Part shown: positions 17,932 through 27,361 of the stretch, piece after piece
Numbering within the stretch: the first letter of the stretch is position 1
Layout of the letters: the number at the start of each line of letters is the position of its first letter
From: Hyphomicrobiales bacterium
GTDB taxonomy: Bacteria > Pseudomonadota > Alphaproteobacteria > Rhizobiales > Rhizobiaceae
Assembly (NCBI GenBank): GCA_900473795.1
Contig: UCMT01000030.1
Coordinates: forward strand, 30,485-94,484
Length of the DNA: 64,000 nucleotides
Direction: 5' to 3'
The notes under the pieces: generated by a model
What the model saw: only the letters and a program-made list of their open reading frames with translations
Told to the model about the DNA's origin: nothing
Databases searched by the model: none
Program-made: the position numbers and the translations under genes

Positions 17932-19569
17932 TCATCGCGATTGGGATGTCAGATGATGAGAGAGTCGGACGGCAAGAGCCACTGCGGTCAACGTCGGGTT
18001 CGCCTGACCTGAAGTCGGAAAAACTGATGAACTCGCGACATAGAGATTTGTGACGTCGAATGTCCTGAGGTTTCTGTCCACGACTCCTTCGTTGCGGTGC
18101 GCTCCCATCCTCGTCGTGCCGATATGGTGCGTGCCGTGGTTTGCGCTCGCCAGAATCGCTTCCGCTGTCTGTTCCACCGGCTGGCGGAATGCGACCGTCC
18201 CCAGGTTGTTGTCCCGCAGCCATCGGTCGAGAAAAAGATGAGCATCCAGCAGTGCATCCGCATCCTTCCTCGAAAATTTAAGATCGATCGCGAGGCGAGG
18301 CAAGCCGACCGCGTCCTGTTCATCGGTGAGCCATACCCGACTGTCGGCGGTTGGAAAATGCTCGGCGTGATAGGATAGACCATACTTCAGCCCGGGGTTG
18401 CGTACGAAAAAACCGGGAATGCGCATGGCGCTGACGTATCGGTGATAAAGGAACCATGGGGCATATGCGATTGCGGAAGGCAGATTGCGCAGAACGTTCA
18501 GGATATGAGGCGATTTAGGCACACCTTTCGGTGCGTGGTAGCGGCGTATGACTTCTGCCACGAGTCGGCTGCCGATTGGCTTGAAGGCGAAGGCTAGGAA
18601 GACCATGGAGAGAATCGCACTGCGATGGCGCGCGTCTGCGACAGGAGGAACAACGGGCCAAAAAGAAACGTTGGGCAGATTCTTTTCTAGGATCTCCCGG
18701 TCGCTAGGGATAAGACGCCGGCGTGCATAGGAGCCATAACCGTCGGCGCTGAAGTCATAGGCTGCATCAATCTCGGCATCGGCCCAGGTGACGTCTGCAA
18801 CTTCGCCGATGACATGGGCCATATAGTAGCGCCCCAGCGCCCCATCCGGACCACCGAAGAGGCTCGGTGTCTTTCGCTGCATCGCAAGAAGCAGCCTTGT
18901 CGTCTCCAACCCACCCATCGCCAGAACGACGGTTGTCGCCTCAAGGTTGAGCCTGTTTCCTGAAAGATCGGAAACCTCGATAGCCTTCACCGCCGCATTT
19001 TCGTCGAGGATCAGATCGCTGACCGTCGCGTGAAGATGAATATCGATCAGCGGATGGGTTTCTAGCGCTTGGGTGTGAGCCTTCTGAAAGGCCGGTCGTC
19101 GGCTGAACCGCTCCAACCGCTCGGTATCGAACCGATCATCCGCATTGCTCAGCCTTTCGAAGGGGCCGCGGAAGACAGGGGCGCCGCAATGGGCATAGGA
19201 GCAGGCCTTCTCATAGAAAGGCAGAATATCGGCATGGGCGATCGGCCATCTGGCGCCGAGAAACGCACTGCGATCCTCGAAGTCGATCGGGTCCAGGGGT
19301 TGGCAACGTGCTCCCCAGAGGTTGGACGTGCCCCCGAGTTGGCGCGAGACGGTGATGCGCATGTCATCATGGACCGCAGGGTCGACGATGTCGGCACGGG
19401 AGAGTTCCTGTGTGATGGGGGAAGGTTTGAGACCTCCCGATTCCAGCAGCAGAACCCGCTTACCCTTGTCCGCGAGTTCAAGGGCAAGTGTGATCCCAAC
19501 CGGTCCCGCGCCAACTACGCACACGTCGTGCGCGCGGCCCTCCAGCTCCGCCAATCCGTCGACAATCAT
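17932..19569 (-). CDS. GMC-family flavin oxidoreductase
   Basis: A 545-residue FAD-dependent oxidoreductase of the glucose-methanol-choline type. The dinucleotide-binding motif VVGAGPVG (18-25) is near the N-terminus, followed by LLLESGG. A GTSNLWGARC segment and the C-terminal GMC domain (HHIGTTRMG ... ASSSVFPTSGQANPTLT) are also present. No signal peptide is seen, so it should work in the cytoplasm. It overlaps the preceding aldo-keto reductase by 4 bases, which itself overlaps the heparinase-like gene by 4 bases. A role in oxidising a nucleotide- or lipid-linked sugar of the polysaccharide locus is inferred from that context. The substrate is unknown. Confidence 0.85.
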   Translation of the reverse strand: MIVDGLAELEGRAHDVCVVGAGPVGITLALELADKGKRVLLLESGGLKPSPITQELSRADIVDPAVHDDMRITVSRQLGGTSNLWGARCQPLDPIDFEDRSAFLGARWPIAHADILPFYEKACSYAHCGAPVFRGPFERLSNADDRFDTERLERFSRRPAFQKAHTQALETHPLIDIHLHATVSDLILDENAAVKAIEVSDLSGNRLNLEATTVVLAMGGLETTRLLLAMQRKTPSLFGGPDGALGRYYMAHVIGEVADVTWADAEIDAAYDFSADGYGSYARRRLIPSDREILEKNLPNVSFWPVVPPVADARHRSAILSMVFLAFAFKPIGSRLVAEVIRRYHAPKGVPKSPHILNVLRNLPSAIAYAPWFLYHRYVSAMRIPGFFVRNPGLKYGLSYHAEHFPTADSRVWLTDEQDAVGLPRLAIDLKFSRKDADALLDAHLFLDRWLRDNNLGTVAFRQPVEQTAEAILASANHGTHHIGTTRMGAHRNEGVVDRNLRTFDVTNLYVASSSVFPTSGQANPTLTAVALAVRLSHHLTSQSR

Positions 19570-20552
19570 ACGACGCTCTCGATGTGGACTTTTCCCTTCA
19601 CCAGTTCGTCCACGAGGCGGATGGCGTCGGGGTTTATCGGACGCGTTGCGCGCGCGATATTATGGGCCTGATGCTTTCGTGAAAACATGCTTGTCAGGAC
19701 GACCCCGTCCTTGTTCGATGCGAGCGCCCGATCGATCAGCAATGTTGCGACGGCTTCCCTTTCATTTCCGTTATAGCCCGCGTCGCGGATTTTCTTGAGG
19801 TCTTCCGGACGATCAGCAAGACTTTGCAGCAGGCGATCCATGGCGCCATCTACGCCGAGAACGGAATGGGTGACGAATGCCAACGGCCTGCCCGCCAGCG
19901 CTGTCAATTGGGACAGCGGACTGGCCGTAGGATTGTCCGCCAGTTGAAAAAGCCGGTAGACGTTCCCGTGTTGAACGGCCGTGTGTGCCGCTTCCACGCT
20001 ACCGGCGACGGAGATGTGGCGTGCTTTGCCGCCTGTCAGGATATTTTCGAGCGCCCTGAGCACGTCGTCACGCTGGAGGTCCTCGACGGAGGGCTTGTGC
20101 AAGGCAAATACGTCCAGATAGTCCGCTCCAAGGCGCTGCAGGGAACGCTCGATCGAGGTGCTGATAAAGTCCGCCGTAAGAGGAAGCGTCTGGTTGCGCG
20201 TAGCCGATATCCTGCGGAACTTGCGACGCAACCCCGATGCCACCGTCAGAACGGGGCGAGCCGCCGCATAAACGAGCTTCAAAGCATCGTTACGGGCAGG
20301 AGGGATGACGCCGACCTTGGAGCAGAGAAGAACCTTGTCGCGACGACCGCGTAGAAACTCCCCGATCACCGGCTCGGCTTCGCCCGCGCCGTAGGCGGGC
20401 GCGACATCGTACCAGGTGACACCACTGTCAAAGGCCAAATTCAAGGCGGACAGGCCTTGCTGTCGCGAAACGCGTGAGCCAAGCGAGGCACATCCGAAAC
20501 CGATGACGCTGCTGGTCATGTCCGTTCCGGGAAGTTGGACTTTGTTTATCAT
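19566..20552 (-). CDS. Aldo-keto reductase in the polysaccharide locus
   Basis: A 328-residue aldo-keto reductase with the catalytic tetrad in place: D49, Y54 (YDVAPAYG), K79 (LLCSKVG) and H152 (FALHKP). It belongs to the branch that reduces aldehydes or ketones with NADPH. It is translationally coupled on both sides (ATGA overlaps) to the heparinase-like gene upstream and the GMC oxidoreductase downstream. A matched oxidase and reductase next to each other suggest an epimerisation or deoxygenation of a sugar through a keto intermediate. That is inference only. Confidence 0.88.
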   Translation of the reverse strand: MINKVQLPGTDMTSSVIGFGCASLGSRVSRQQGLSALNLAFDSGVTWYDVAPAYGAGEAEPVIGEFLRGRRDKVLLCSKVGVIPPARNDALKLVYAAARPVLTVASGLRRKFRRISATRNQTLPLTADFISTSIERSLQRLGADYLDVFALHKPSVEDLQRDDVLRALENILTGGKARHISVAGSVEAAHTAVQHGNVYRLFQLADNPTASPLSQLTALAGRPLAFVTHSVLGVDGAMDRLLQSLADRPEDLKKIRDAGYNGNEREAVATLLIDRALASNKDGVVLTSMFSRKHQAHNIARATRPINPDAIRLVDELVKGKVHIESVV

Positions 20553-22528
20553 CTGCTGTCCTCTTTTTGGTCACGGACCCTCTCAATTGTGTCCTTTAGA
20601 ATTTCGATGCTGGTCACGACCCCTCCCTGCGGCATGCGGCCTCTCCAGCTCAGGCGATGCGCGGGATGCTTTTCGCCGAACTTCTCGGAGACCCATCCTC
20701 CGTCGCCGATATCGCCGCCGCGACGCGCGTTGACCTTTCCTAGTGGGGAAAACAGCATCGCAAGGATCGGCTGTCCCTGTCGTTCGACAACCGCGCGCTG
20801 GTCGTCGATCCGCACGGACAGGTCTGCGGCAAGTTGAAAAGCGATCTCGACCTCTCTTTCAACGGTCCCGCCCATCAGTCGGTCAGTAATGAGCAGTTTT
20901 TCAGGTTGCCTTTCGATGGTCCGCTCATGAATAGTACCCAACTGTTTCAGATATCCGTCGTGGCGCCCCGAAAGCGTCCACAATTGCCCATCACGCCGTT
21001 TTATAAGCGTCGCAGCCGCCTTGTGGGACCAGTTGAACGACCCGGAAATGGTGCTCTGATCGATGCCATCAATGTTCAGCGTATTGTGGGCCCGGGTGCT
21101 TCTGAACCAGTCCCTCCATCTGCCGCCGGAATGATAGAGATACGTTCCTGCATCGACCAGAACCGGCTGATCGTCGACACTGAGCGTGACCGAAAGTGCG
21201 TCCGCATGGCCATGCGCCGCGATGGAAAGGTAGCCGAGCGGCCCGTGGTCAAAGGTCAAGATGATCGAGCGTCCGCCGACAGCGTCCCGGGCGATCGACA
21301 TGCCTCCGTCACCAAACGTGCGAATGCCCGACGTTCGGGAGGAGATCACCGGCGCAGTTGTCCAGAGCACATCGCGAAGACTATGGTACGGATGCACGAC
21401 CCCTCGAACATCGGCGTCGATAACGCTGACGATGCCCGCCGCGACCGATGCGGGGTAACGTCCCTCGTAGCGCGCCAGCGTCAGCACGCGCCCTTCGTCG
21501 TTGTCGCCAATTGAGGGTACACGTCCCGAACCGTCTGCAAGACAGAAAATATAGTCGGCAAACCCGTTTAGACGTTGTTTCACTGCCCCGGGAACCGGTC
21601 GTCCCGTCCCCTGCGCTACCACAAGGGCGAGAAGAGCGAATTCGGCCGAGAAGGCACCATAGGTCGGCGATTGCTCCGCATTCATTCCATCGGGTAAAAA
21701 CTGCTTTCCCACTTGATCGCAAAGAATGCGCCACGCCTTTTCCTGAGCATGGGAAGGGCCTGGGTCGTCCATCGCCACGGCTATCAGATATTCGGCGGCG
21801 ACCTCCGCGATAAGGTGGTTGTTGGCAGACGAGAACGCTGAAGGAAAGCGTTCCAACCAGAGAGCATGCGCCCGAAGCATCATGCGGATCCGCACAACGG
21901 TCTCTCGCGAGAGATGCTCGCTGCAAAAACTTGCGACGACCAACAGGCTTATCGCGCGCATGGCTACGTTGAGAATTTCCGCCCACTGCACGCCACGGAA
22001 GGGCGGGTTGGCACCGACCCAGCTTTCGATGGCCGATTCGATCGCTTTCAGCGCCTGAGGGTTGCCGGTTAGTGCGACGTCGGCCGCGAGCGGCTGAAGA
22101 AACTGGAGCCTGTTGAACTCCCACACGTATTTAACGTCGCCCAGTTGCTTTTCATGCCGGTACGGTATGTCGAAGCAATAAGTGTCGGAGCCCGGCCAGA
22201 GCTTTCCCGTGACAGGGTCGAGCCGCCAGACCTCCTGCGGAAAAAGATTGTCCGGCGAACGCTGCGGCCATGATATGCCGAGTGCCGAGAATTCTCCGGA
22301 CAGAATACTTTCGCTGGCACCTCGGACGGCATCGCGCAGTTCTGTCGAAGCGCGCTGCAGGTTTTCTTTCAGTTTCGGAAGCGTCGGCGTCGAGCCGTGC
22401 ACCTTATGTCGGTCCCAGCCTTCCAGCCGCCTCCTTGCCGAGGCCTTCTTGGCCTTTTCTGCAACCCGGTGCAAAAGTTCGACGGGTTCCATCGCCCGCA
22501 GCCTGTTTACATACCATAAAACTGACAT
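20549..22528 (-). CDS. Heparinase II/III family protein (putative polysaccharide lyase)
   Basis: A 659-residue protein. The N-terminal two thirds form an alpha/alpha toroid-like region (alginate-lyase-like helices). The C-terminal part has the heparinase II/III motif region [25 protein letters not shown]..., then RSTRAHNTLNIDG. Such proteins cleave uronic-acid-containing polysaccharides by beta-elimination, and members sit inside many capsule and exopolysaccharide clusters. There is no obvious Sec signal peptide (MSVLWYVNRLRAMEPVELLHR), as is common for those members, so it may be cytoplasmic or use another route. It begins 2 bases after the stop of the upstream glycosyltransferase gene. Confidence 0.85.
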   Translation of the reverse strand: MSVLWYVNRLRAMEPVELLHRVAEKAKKASARRRLEGWDRHKVHGSTPTLPKLKENLQRASTELRDAVRGASESILSGEFSALGISWPQRSPDNLFPQEVWRLDPVTGKLWPGSDTYCFDIPYRHEKQLGDVKYVWEFNRLQFLQPLAADVALTGNPQALKAIESAIESWVGANPPFRGVQWAEILNVAMRAISLLVVASFCSEHLSRETVVRIRMMLRAHALWLERFPSAFSSANNHLIAEVAAEYLIAVAMDDPGPSHAQEKAWRILCDQVGKQFLPDGMNAEQSPTYGAFSAEFALLALVVAQGTGRPVPGAVKQRLNGFADYIFCLADGSGRVPSIGDNDEGRVLTLARYEGRYPASVAAGIVSVIDADVRGVVHPYHSLRDVLWTTAPVISSRTSGIRTFGDGGMSIARDAVGGRSIILTFDHGPLGYLSIAAHGHADALSVTLSVDDQPVLVDAGTYLYHSGGRWRDWFRSTRAHNTLNIDGIDQSTISGSFNWSHKAAATLIKRRDGQLWTLSGRHDGYLKQLGTIHERTIERQPEKLLITDRLMGGTVEREVEIAFQLAADLSVRIDDQRAVVERQGQPILAMLFSPLGKVNARRGGDIGDGGWVSEKFGEKHPAHRLSWRGRMPQGGVVTSIEILKDTIERVRDQKEDSR

Positions 22529-22530
22529 GA

Positions 22531-23577
22531 TCAGCTTGCCATCGGGACGAAAAGTTCGCGGACTGCGCGCGCCTGCAGCTTGGCCAGTTCCTCTTCTGTG
22601 CGTGCCCAGTTCCTGTACTTTGCTTCCCCAGCTGCTTTCGCCAAGGCCGAGTGTTCGGCTGCCGCCTGCTTGACAGCCCTAACAAGCCCTTCCGTCGTTA
22701 TTTCCGTGAAAACGCCGGCGTCGCCCAGAACCTCGCGGAGGGTGGCCGATTCATTGGTCACAACCGGGACGCCGATCGTCAGCGCTTCATGCACGGCCAT
22801 TTGCATGATATGCGGCCGGTCCGACAACGTAATCATCGCCGTCGAATGTGCCATCGTCTCCAGATAATCGCGATATTCCATGAAGCCGGCGAGGGTGACA
22901 TTGGCTGGCATTTGGGCAGGCTCTAAGCCCCTTTTTCGGTAATTCCCGGAAATCACGAAATTGAATTGCGGCAGCTTGCGCATTGCATCCAGAGTAATGT
23001 CCACCGGTTCGTCGTCCGCAAAAGAGCATACGAAGAAGAACAGTGGGTTTTCAATACGGGGGCTGTAATGGGTGTCGCCGAACCTGACTTGTGGCAATGC
23101 TATAAGATGTAATGGTCTTCCACCCCAGCGGGTAACATGTTGTCCGTCGAAGCGATTGTGGCAGATTGTGAAAGGCGCAGCGCGGACTAGGTGGCGATAA
23201 TACGGAAGGAAGGGGCGCCAAATACCCTTCGTAATCGCGCCGCTGTGAAAATCCATGATGAGCCGCCCACCCGTGAAAAGGGTGTATATGTGGCAGATCA
23301 TCGGCAGGAAGGGCGGCTGGTTCAGGCAGATGACAGTGTGTGGGCGGCGGCGGCGAAGCACTGATATTGTTTCGGCCATATTGGCAAAATAGGCCTTGAC
23401 CTTTGCAAATCTGCCTTTTCCCGTGCCTTTTGAAATCAACTCCAGCGGCACTTGAAAGGTATTTGCCGTTGCGCTTGACCTAAAGCATTCTTTCTTCCAC
23501 GCAATCATTACGCCGTTTGCGAGTTGAGCTGTCGGAGCTTGCGTAAAATTGCTGGTTGATGCGCACAAAAAAATCAC
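22531..23577 (-). CDS. Glycosyltransferase, GT4-like
   Basis: A 348-residue protein with a GT-B two-domain layout. The C-terminal half carries the glycosyltransferase family 4 signature region: strand NFVISGNYRKRG, then NVTLAGFMEYRDYLETMAHSTAMITLSD, and MAVHEALTIGVPVVTNESATLREVLGD. It probably adds a sugar to the growing lipid-linked repeat unit on the cytoplasmic face. The most upstream good start is GTG 23577. The gene sits directly before the heparinase-like gene and is divergent from the polymerase gene across about 106 bases. Confidence 0.82.
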   Translation of the reverse strand: MIFLCASTSNFTQAPTAQLANGVMIAWKKECFRSSATANTFQVPLELISKGTGKGRFAKVKAYFANMAETISVLRRRRPHTVICLNQPPFLPMICHIYTLFTGGRLIMDFHSGAITKGIWRPFLPYYRHLVRAAPFTICHNRFDGQHVTRWGGRPLHLIALPQVRFGDTHYSPRIENPLFFFVCSFADDEPVDITLDAMRKLPQFNFVISGNYRKRGLEPAQMPANVTLAGFMEYRDYLETMAHSTAMITLSDRPHIMQMAVHEALTIGVPVVTNESATLREVLGDAGVFTEITTEGLVRAVKQAAAEHSALAKAAGEAKYRNWARTEEELAKLQARAVRELFVPMAS

Positions 23578-23683
23578 CCACTGTTAAATTAATGGCTATA
23601 AAGGATAACTGCGAACTCTTTCGTTTTGCTACGAAATCCATAAAATTTACGGTCGAGACTAGCCTAACGGAAGCACTAGCGCC

Positions 23684-24937
23684 ATGAAAAAAACGACCAT
23701 CATCAAGATCGCCTACATCGTTTTCCTCAGCTATGCTCTTCAGTTGCGTTGGACAGAACTCGACAACCAAGCATACGCCCGACTGGATTCCATTGGCGAC
23801 TACGGTGGGCTGATCCTGGGGGCGCCCTGGCGGTTCATCCTTCTCGCGGGAATGGTGCCATTTCTTATAGAACTGTTGAACGGTGCGAAGCTCATACCTG
23901 TGCCCATCTGGATCATATACGGTTTTGCTGGCGCCAGCTTTTTTTGGTCGATAGACCCGTTGCGAACAGCGGGGGGCATCGTCGATCTCTCTTTGTTTCT
24001 CGGCTACACACTTCTTTCAATCAGATTTCTTGGCCCAAAGGTGGTGTTGAAACTGCTTTGGGGTTTCGGCGTCGCCGTCATATTGCTGTCTGTCGTTCTG
24101 GCCATAGCAGGAGATCAACACGTGTTGATGTCGGCCACTCACGCTGGAAAATGGCGCGGCTTATTCAACCACAAAAATGTATTTGCGCCCTTTGTGGCAA
24201 CAATTCTCTTGATTACTCTCTACGGCAGTAAGATTTTGGAGATCGGGCGCTTGTTCAAATTGATGATAGCGGCGCTTTGCGTCGTGTGTCTGATCTTTGC
24301 GCAGTCGTCATCGTCTAGCGTCGCGGCAATAGCAGCTATTGTCATCATGCAGTTTGCGTCGTTCCCGCTTGAGTCCAAGCCCTTGCGTATATTGGCCTAC
24401 ACAGCTTTGGTGGGTGTCATCGCGGTGGGGTCGATACTGGTATCCAATGCCTTGGACTTGATAGTCGAAGGCGTTGGCCGGGACTTGACCCTCAGCGGAC
24501 GTACTGCAATCTGGGGAGGAGCGTTTCCGTACACTCTCGCCGCACCATTCGGCTACGGCTTTCGTACATCTGGCGGTGAGCAGATAATTCTTGCGATACG
24601 TGCTTACTCGGGCTGGGCAATCGCAAATTCTGTTCACAACGTGTACCTCAATATGGCTTTGGACATAGGATGGTTGCCCTCTTTATTGTTTGCTGCCTGG
24701 CTCCTCTCGCGAATGTGGGTGATAGACACCAACGCGAATTTTTTGGTAGCGCGGTTGCTTTCCGGCTTTTGCGCTTTGCATTTCATCGTCGGTATGACTG
24801 AGGTGATAGGCGGCGTTTACTCGTCAATCCACCTGCTTGGTGTACTCTGGGGAACCGTTGCGTTGAACGCTTCAAAGCAATCCACAGTTCCAGCTGACGG
24901 CTTGAGCAGTATCAAGATCGCAACCGATACCGCATGA
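23684..24937 (+). CDS. O-antigen ligase/polymerase family protein (Wzy/ExoQ-like)
   Basis: A 417-residue membrane protein with about ten hydrophobic helices and the Wzy_C-type signature: RGLFNHKNVFAPF in the large loop, then LTLSGRTAIW and NSVHNVYLNMALDIG. Proteins of this type join lipid-linked repeat units into polymer in the periplasm (ExoQ in succinoglycan synthesis) or ligate O-antigen. It is the only rightward gene inside the cluster, flanked by leftward genes on both sides. Codons are visibly more A/T-ending than in the housekeeping genes. Confidence 0.85.
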   Translation: MKKTTIIKIAYIVFLSYALQLRWTELDNQAYARLDSIGDYGGLILGAPWRFILLAGMVPFLIELLNGAKLIPVPIWIIYGFAGASFFWSIDPLRTAGGIVDLSLFLGYTLLSIRFLGPKVVLKLLWGFGVAVILLSVVLAIAGDQHVLMSATHAGKWRGLFNHKNVFAPFVATILLITLYGSKILEIGRLFKLMIAALCVVCLIFAQSSSSSVAAIAAIVIMQFASFPLESKPLRILAYTALVGVIAVGSILVSNALDLIVEGVGRDLTLSGRTAIWGGAFPYTLAAPFGYGFRTSGGEQIILAIRAYSGWAIANSVHNVYLNMALDIGWLPSLLFAAWLLSRMWVIDTNANFLVARLLSGFCALHFIVGMTEVIGGVYSSIHLLGVLWGTVALNASKQSTVPADGLSSIKIATDTA

Positions 24938-24983
24938 AATCAGCCGCGGTGCTGTAGATAACCCCGAATCCGAACAGCTCTTT

Positions 24984-26429
24984 CTATTTCGCGCGGACGT
25001 TGAACAATTCGAGGATCGAAAGAAGCCAATCGCGATTGATCCAGTTACTCGCCCCCAAATAGGCAGCACCGCCAGCCGTGCCCCCGATAAACACGCGGAT
25101 GATCGAAGTTTCGAAAGGGGATGCGGCAAGCCAGCCAACTACAATCGCCAAGACTGCGGCCGCAGCCGGCCTTGCAAGTTGTGAGTGATACGCCCAGAAG
25201 CCCAAACCGCTTGCAGGTTCGACGTTGAGATACCAAAAGGGAATGATGACGCATAAATAGAAGGCTGAAAGTCCGTAAGGCACGCCAAGGACGCCGAAGG
25301 TGGTGCCGCAATACCAGACGACGGCAAAAACGGATGACGCCATCACGATCGAGGAAATCAAGGCGCGCCGGGTATGCCCGGTGCCGACCAACAGACTGCC
25401 GATCGGATTTCCTATGGACCGAACGGCACACCAGATCGCAACTGCGCGCATGAGTTCCGACGCCGCCAACCACTTACTGCCAAGGACGATCGCGACAACA
25501 TCGGGCGCGAAAAGCGCAATCGCACCGTAAACCGGGAAGTTGATCGAGGAGGTCATCAATATGGTCTTTGCGTATATGCGGGCAACTGCCGCCTTATCGT
25601 CCTGAACATTGGCGATCAACGGCAGACCAACCCTGGTGACGATCGGATTAATGATCATCATTATTCGCATTGCTAATTCGCGGGGCTGAAAATAAAGGCC
25701 CACAGTCGCGGCTGTGAATATTCGGCCGGTCACGATAATGTCGGCTTGGGCGCCGAGGCTGTTGGCAAGATTGACACCCAGCAAGTGGCTGCCAAATCGC
25801 ATATGTTTCGAGATTTCCTGCCAACGGAACGTCAGTTGTGGTCGCCAACCGCGGGAGAGTCGCAACCAACACAGCAACGAGGACGAGGCTAGCGTGCCAA
25901 GATATCCGAGAGTCAAGGCATAGACTTCCGCGCCGCTGAATGCGCCAATGATCGCTATGGAGAACCCGATCGACGCGGATAGGATCTCAACTTTTGCGAG
26001 GCTCTGGAACTGAAGGTTCTTTTCGGCCATCACGCGCAATTGTTGGCCACTGGCGCTGACGATAAATGCGCTGCTGAGGATAAGCAGAATGGGCGTAAGC
26101 GCGACATTTCCATAGAAAGCGGAGATCAGAGGGCTTGCTGCAGCGAGCAACGCGGTCAGACACAGACCGAGACCAATGTTGAGCCAATAGAGACTCGATA
26201 ATTGTCTGTCACTAATGTCGGAATAGTGGATGATTGCGCTGGCGATGCCGACATCCGAGAAAATCGTCATCGTCGTAATCACGGTCATCGCAAGCGCTTG
26301 GAGACCAAAATCCTCAGGTGAAAGCATTCGCGCGAGTATGGCTAGCTGGAGAAAGGCAATTGCTGCCCGAATGCCCATCGACGCTGCGGTCCATCGGATC
26401 GAAGAGTAAGCTTGATGTTTGAGACTCAT
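24984..26429 (-). CDS. Oligosaccharide flippase (Wzx/ExoT/PST family)
   Basis: A 481-residue polytopic membrane protein with about 12-14 helices of the MOP superfamily. The N-terminus SSIRWTAASMGIRAAIAFLQLAILARMLSPEDFG is the standard start of lipopolysaccharide/exopolysaccharide translocases of the WzxC/ExoT subgroup. It should move undecaprenyl-linked repeat units to the periplasmic face for the polymerase encoded next to it. Its start overlaps the stop of the upstream glycosyltransferase gene by 4 bases (ATGA). Confidence 0.9.
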   Translation of the reverse strand: MSLKHQAYSSIRWTAASMGIRAAIAFLQLAILARMLSPEDFGLQALAMTVITTMTIFSDVGIASAIIHYSDISDRQLSSLYWLNIGLGLCLTALLAAASPLISAFYGNVALTPILLILSSAFIVSASGQQLRVMAEKNLQFQSLAKVEILSASIGFSIAIIGAFSGAEVYALTLGYLGTLASSSLLCWLRLSRGWRPQLTFRWQEISKHMRFGSHLLGVNLANSLGAQADIIVTGRIFTAATVGLYFQPRELAMRIMMIINPIVTRVGLPLIANVQDDKAAVARIYAKTILMTSSINFPVYGAIALFAPDVVAIVLGSKWLAASELMRAVAIWCAVRSIGNPIGSLLVGTGHTRRALISSIVMASSVFAVVWYCGTTFGVLGVPYGLSAFYLCVIIPFWYLNVEPASGLGFWAYHSQLARPAAAAVLAIVVGWLAASPFETSIIRVFIGGTAGGAAYLGASNWINRDWLLSILELFNVRAK

Positions 26430-27295
26430 GACGGGACCCGGTCGAAACCGTCCAGTTGCAGCATGTTCCTGATTTGGCGGTCATTCTCGCCGCCGTGGAG
26501 GTTTATCTCCGTAAGGGCGACCTCCTGGGTGCCGACCCACGGATAGAATTTGCGCCGTTTGCCGATTTTGCGCCACGCGGCTCCTGTTCTTCGTGCCATG
26601 AAATAAAGCCATATGTCGTCGGTGGTTGGGCACAATTGCGTGAAGCGCTCCTGATCGACAACATCCGAATGTAGGATGCCTGGACGATAAAAAATGCCTC
26701 CGATGCCGGTCGGAAAAACCAGATCGGACACAGTTTCCCGATCAATATTGAAATCCCACTTGTTATACTCGACCGGTACCCCCGTTTGGTTGAGACGTAT
26801 GAGGTGGGCCCGATAACAGATGACTTCCCAGCGGCTTGCGTCAAAAGCCTGGGTAAGCCCTTGCAACCAGTTTGATCCGTAATAAACGTCGTCATCCGCC
26901 GTGACGATGAAGAGCTCTCGATCTTCCTGCATAAGAGGGATGATTTTCTTGTAAGAACGTATATTGTCGCAGAACTTGATAGTGAGGCCCTGCCGAGTGA
27001 GTTCCAGAACTTGGGGAGGCAGCGCTCCCCTGTCCTCATGGGCAATCCAGAGAATTACCGCATTTGGCTTGACCTTTTGCGTAAGAAGCGTTTGCAAGGT
27101 TAGGGCAAGGGTCGGAAATCTCGGCGGATACGAGGTGAGCGACACAACGAGCTGTCCGGGTAGGCCGTGCTTTTGCTGAGCTAGATGCTCGCGTAATAAC
27201 CAGCGCAATGCGGTAATTTTTCTAAGATAACTATCAACAATGCGACGCTTTATGGTCCGTAGTTTGTCCCAGCTGGTTTGGCGAAAATTTTTCAA
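26426..27295 (-). CDS. Glycosyltransferase, GT-A-like
   Basis: A 289-residue protein with a GT-A-like pattern: VVSLTSYPPRFPTLALTLQTLLTQ, then a DDD metal-binding motif (D134-D136 in VTADDDVYYG), and later TTDDIWLYFMARRTG. The N-terminal 40 residues are strongly basic. It probably transfers one sugar of the repeat unit. It is coupled to the flippase gene. Sequence composition is A+T-richer than the cluster's left and right ends. Confidence 0.78.
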   Translation of the reverse strand: MKNFRQTSWDKLRTIKRRIVDSYLRKITALRWLLREHLAQQKHGLPGQLVVSLTSYPPRFPTLALTLQTLLTQKVKPNAVILWIAHEDRGALPPQVLELTRQGLTIKFCDNIRSYKKIIPLMQEDRELFIVTADDDVYYGSNWLQGLTQAFDASRWEVICYRAHLIRLNQTGVPVEYNKWDFNIDRETVSDLVFPTGIGGIFYRPGILHSDVVDQERFTQLCPTTDDIWLYFMARRTGAAWRKIGKRRKFYPWVGTQEVALTEINLHGGENDRQIRNMLQLDGFDRVPS

Positions 27296-27361
27296 TTGCC
27301 TGTCTCATTTGCAGCTGCAGGAGCCCAAGCGGGCCTATTCGAAGTGATAGCAGCAGGCCAG

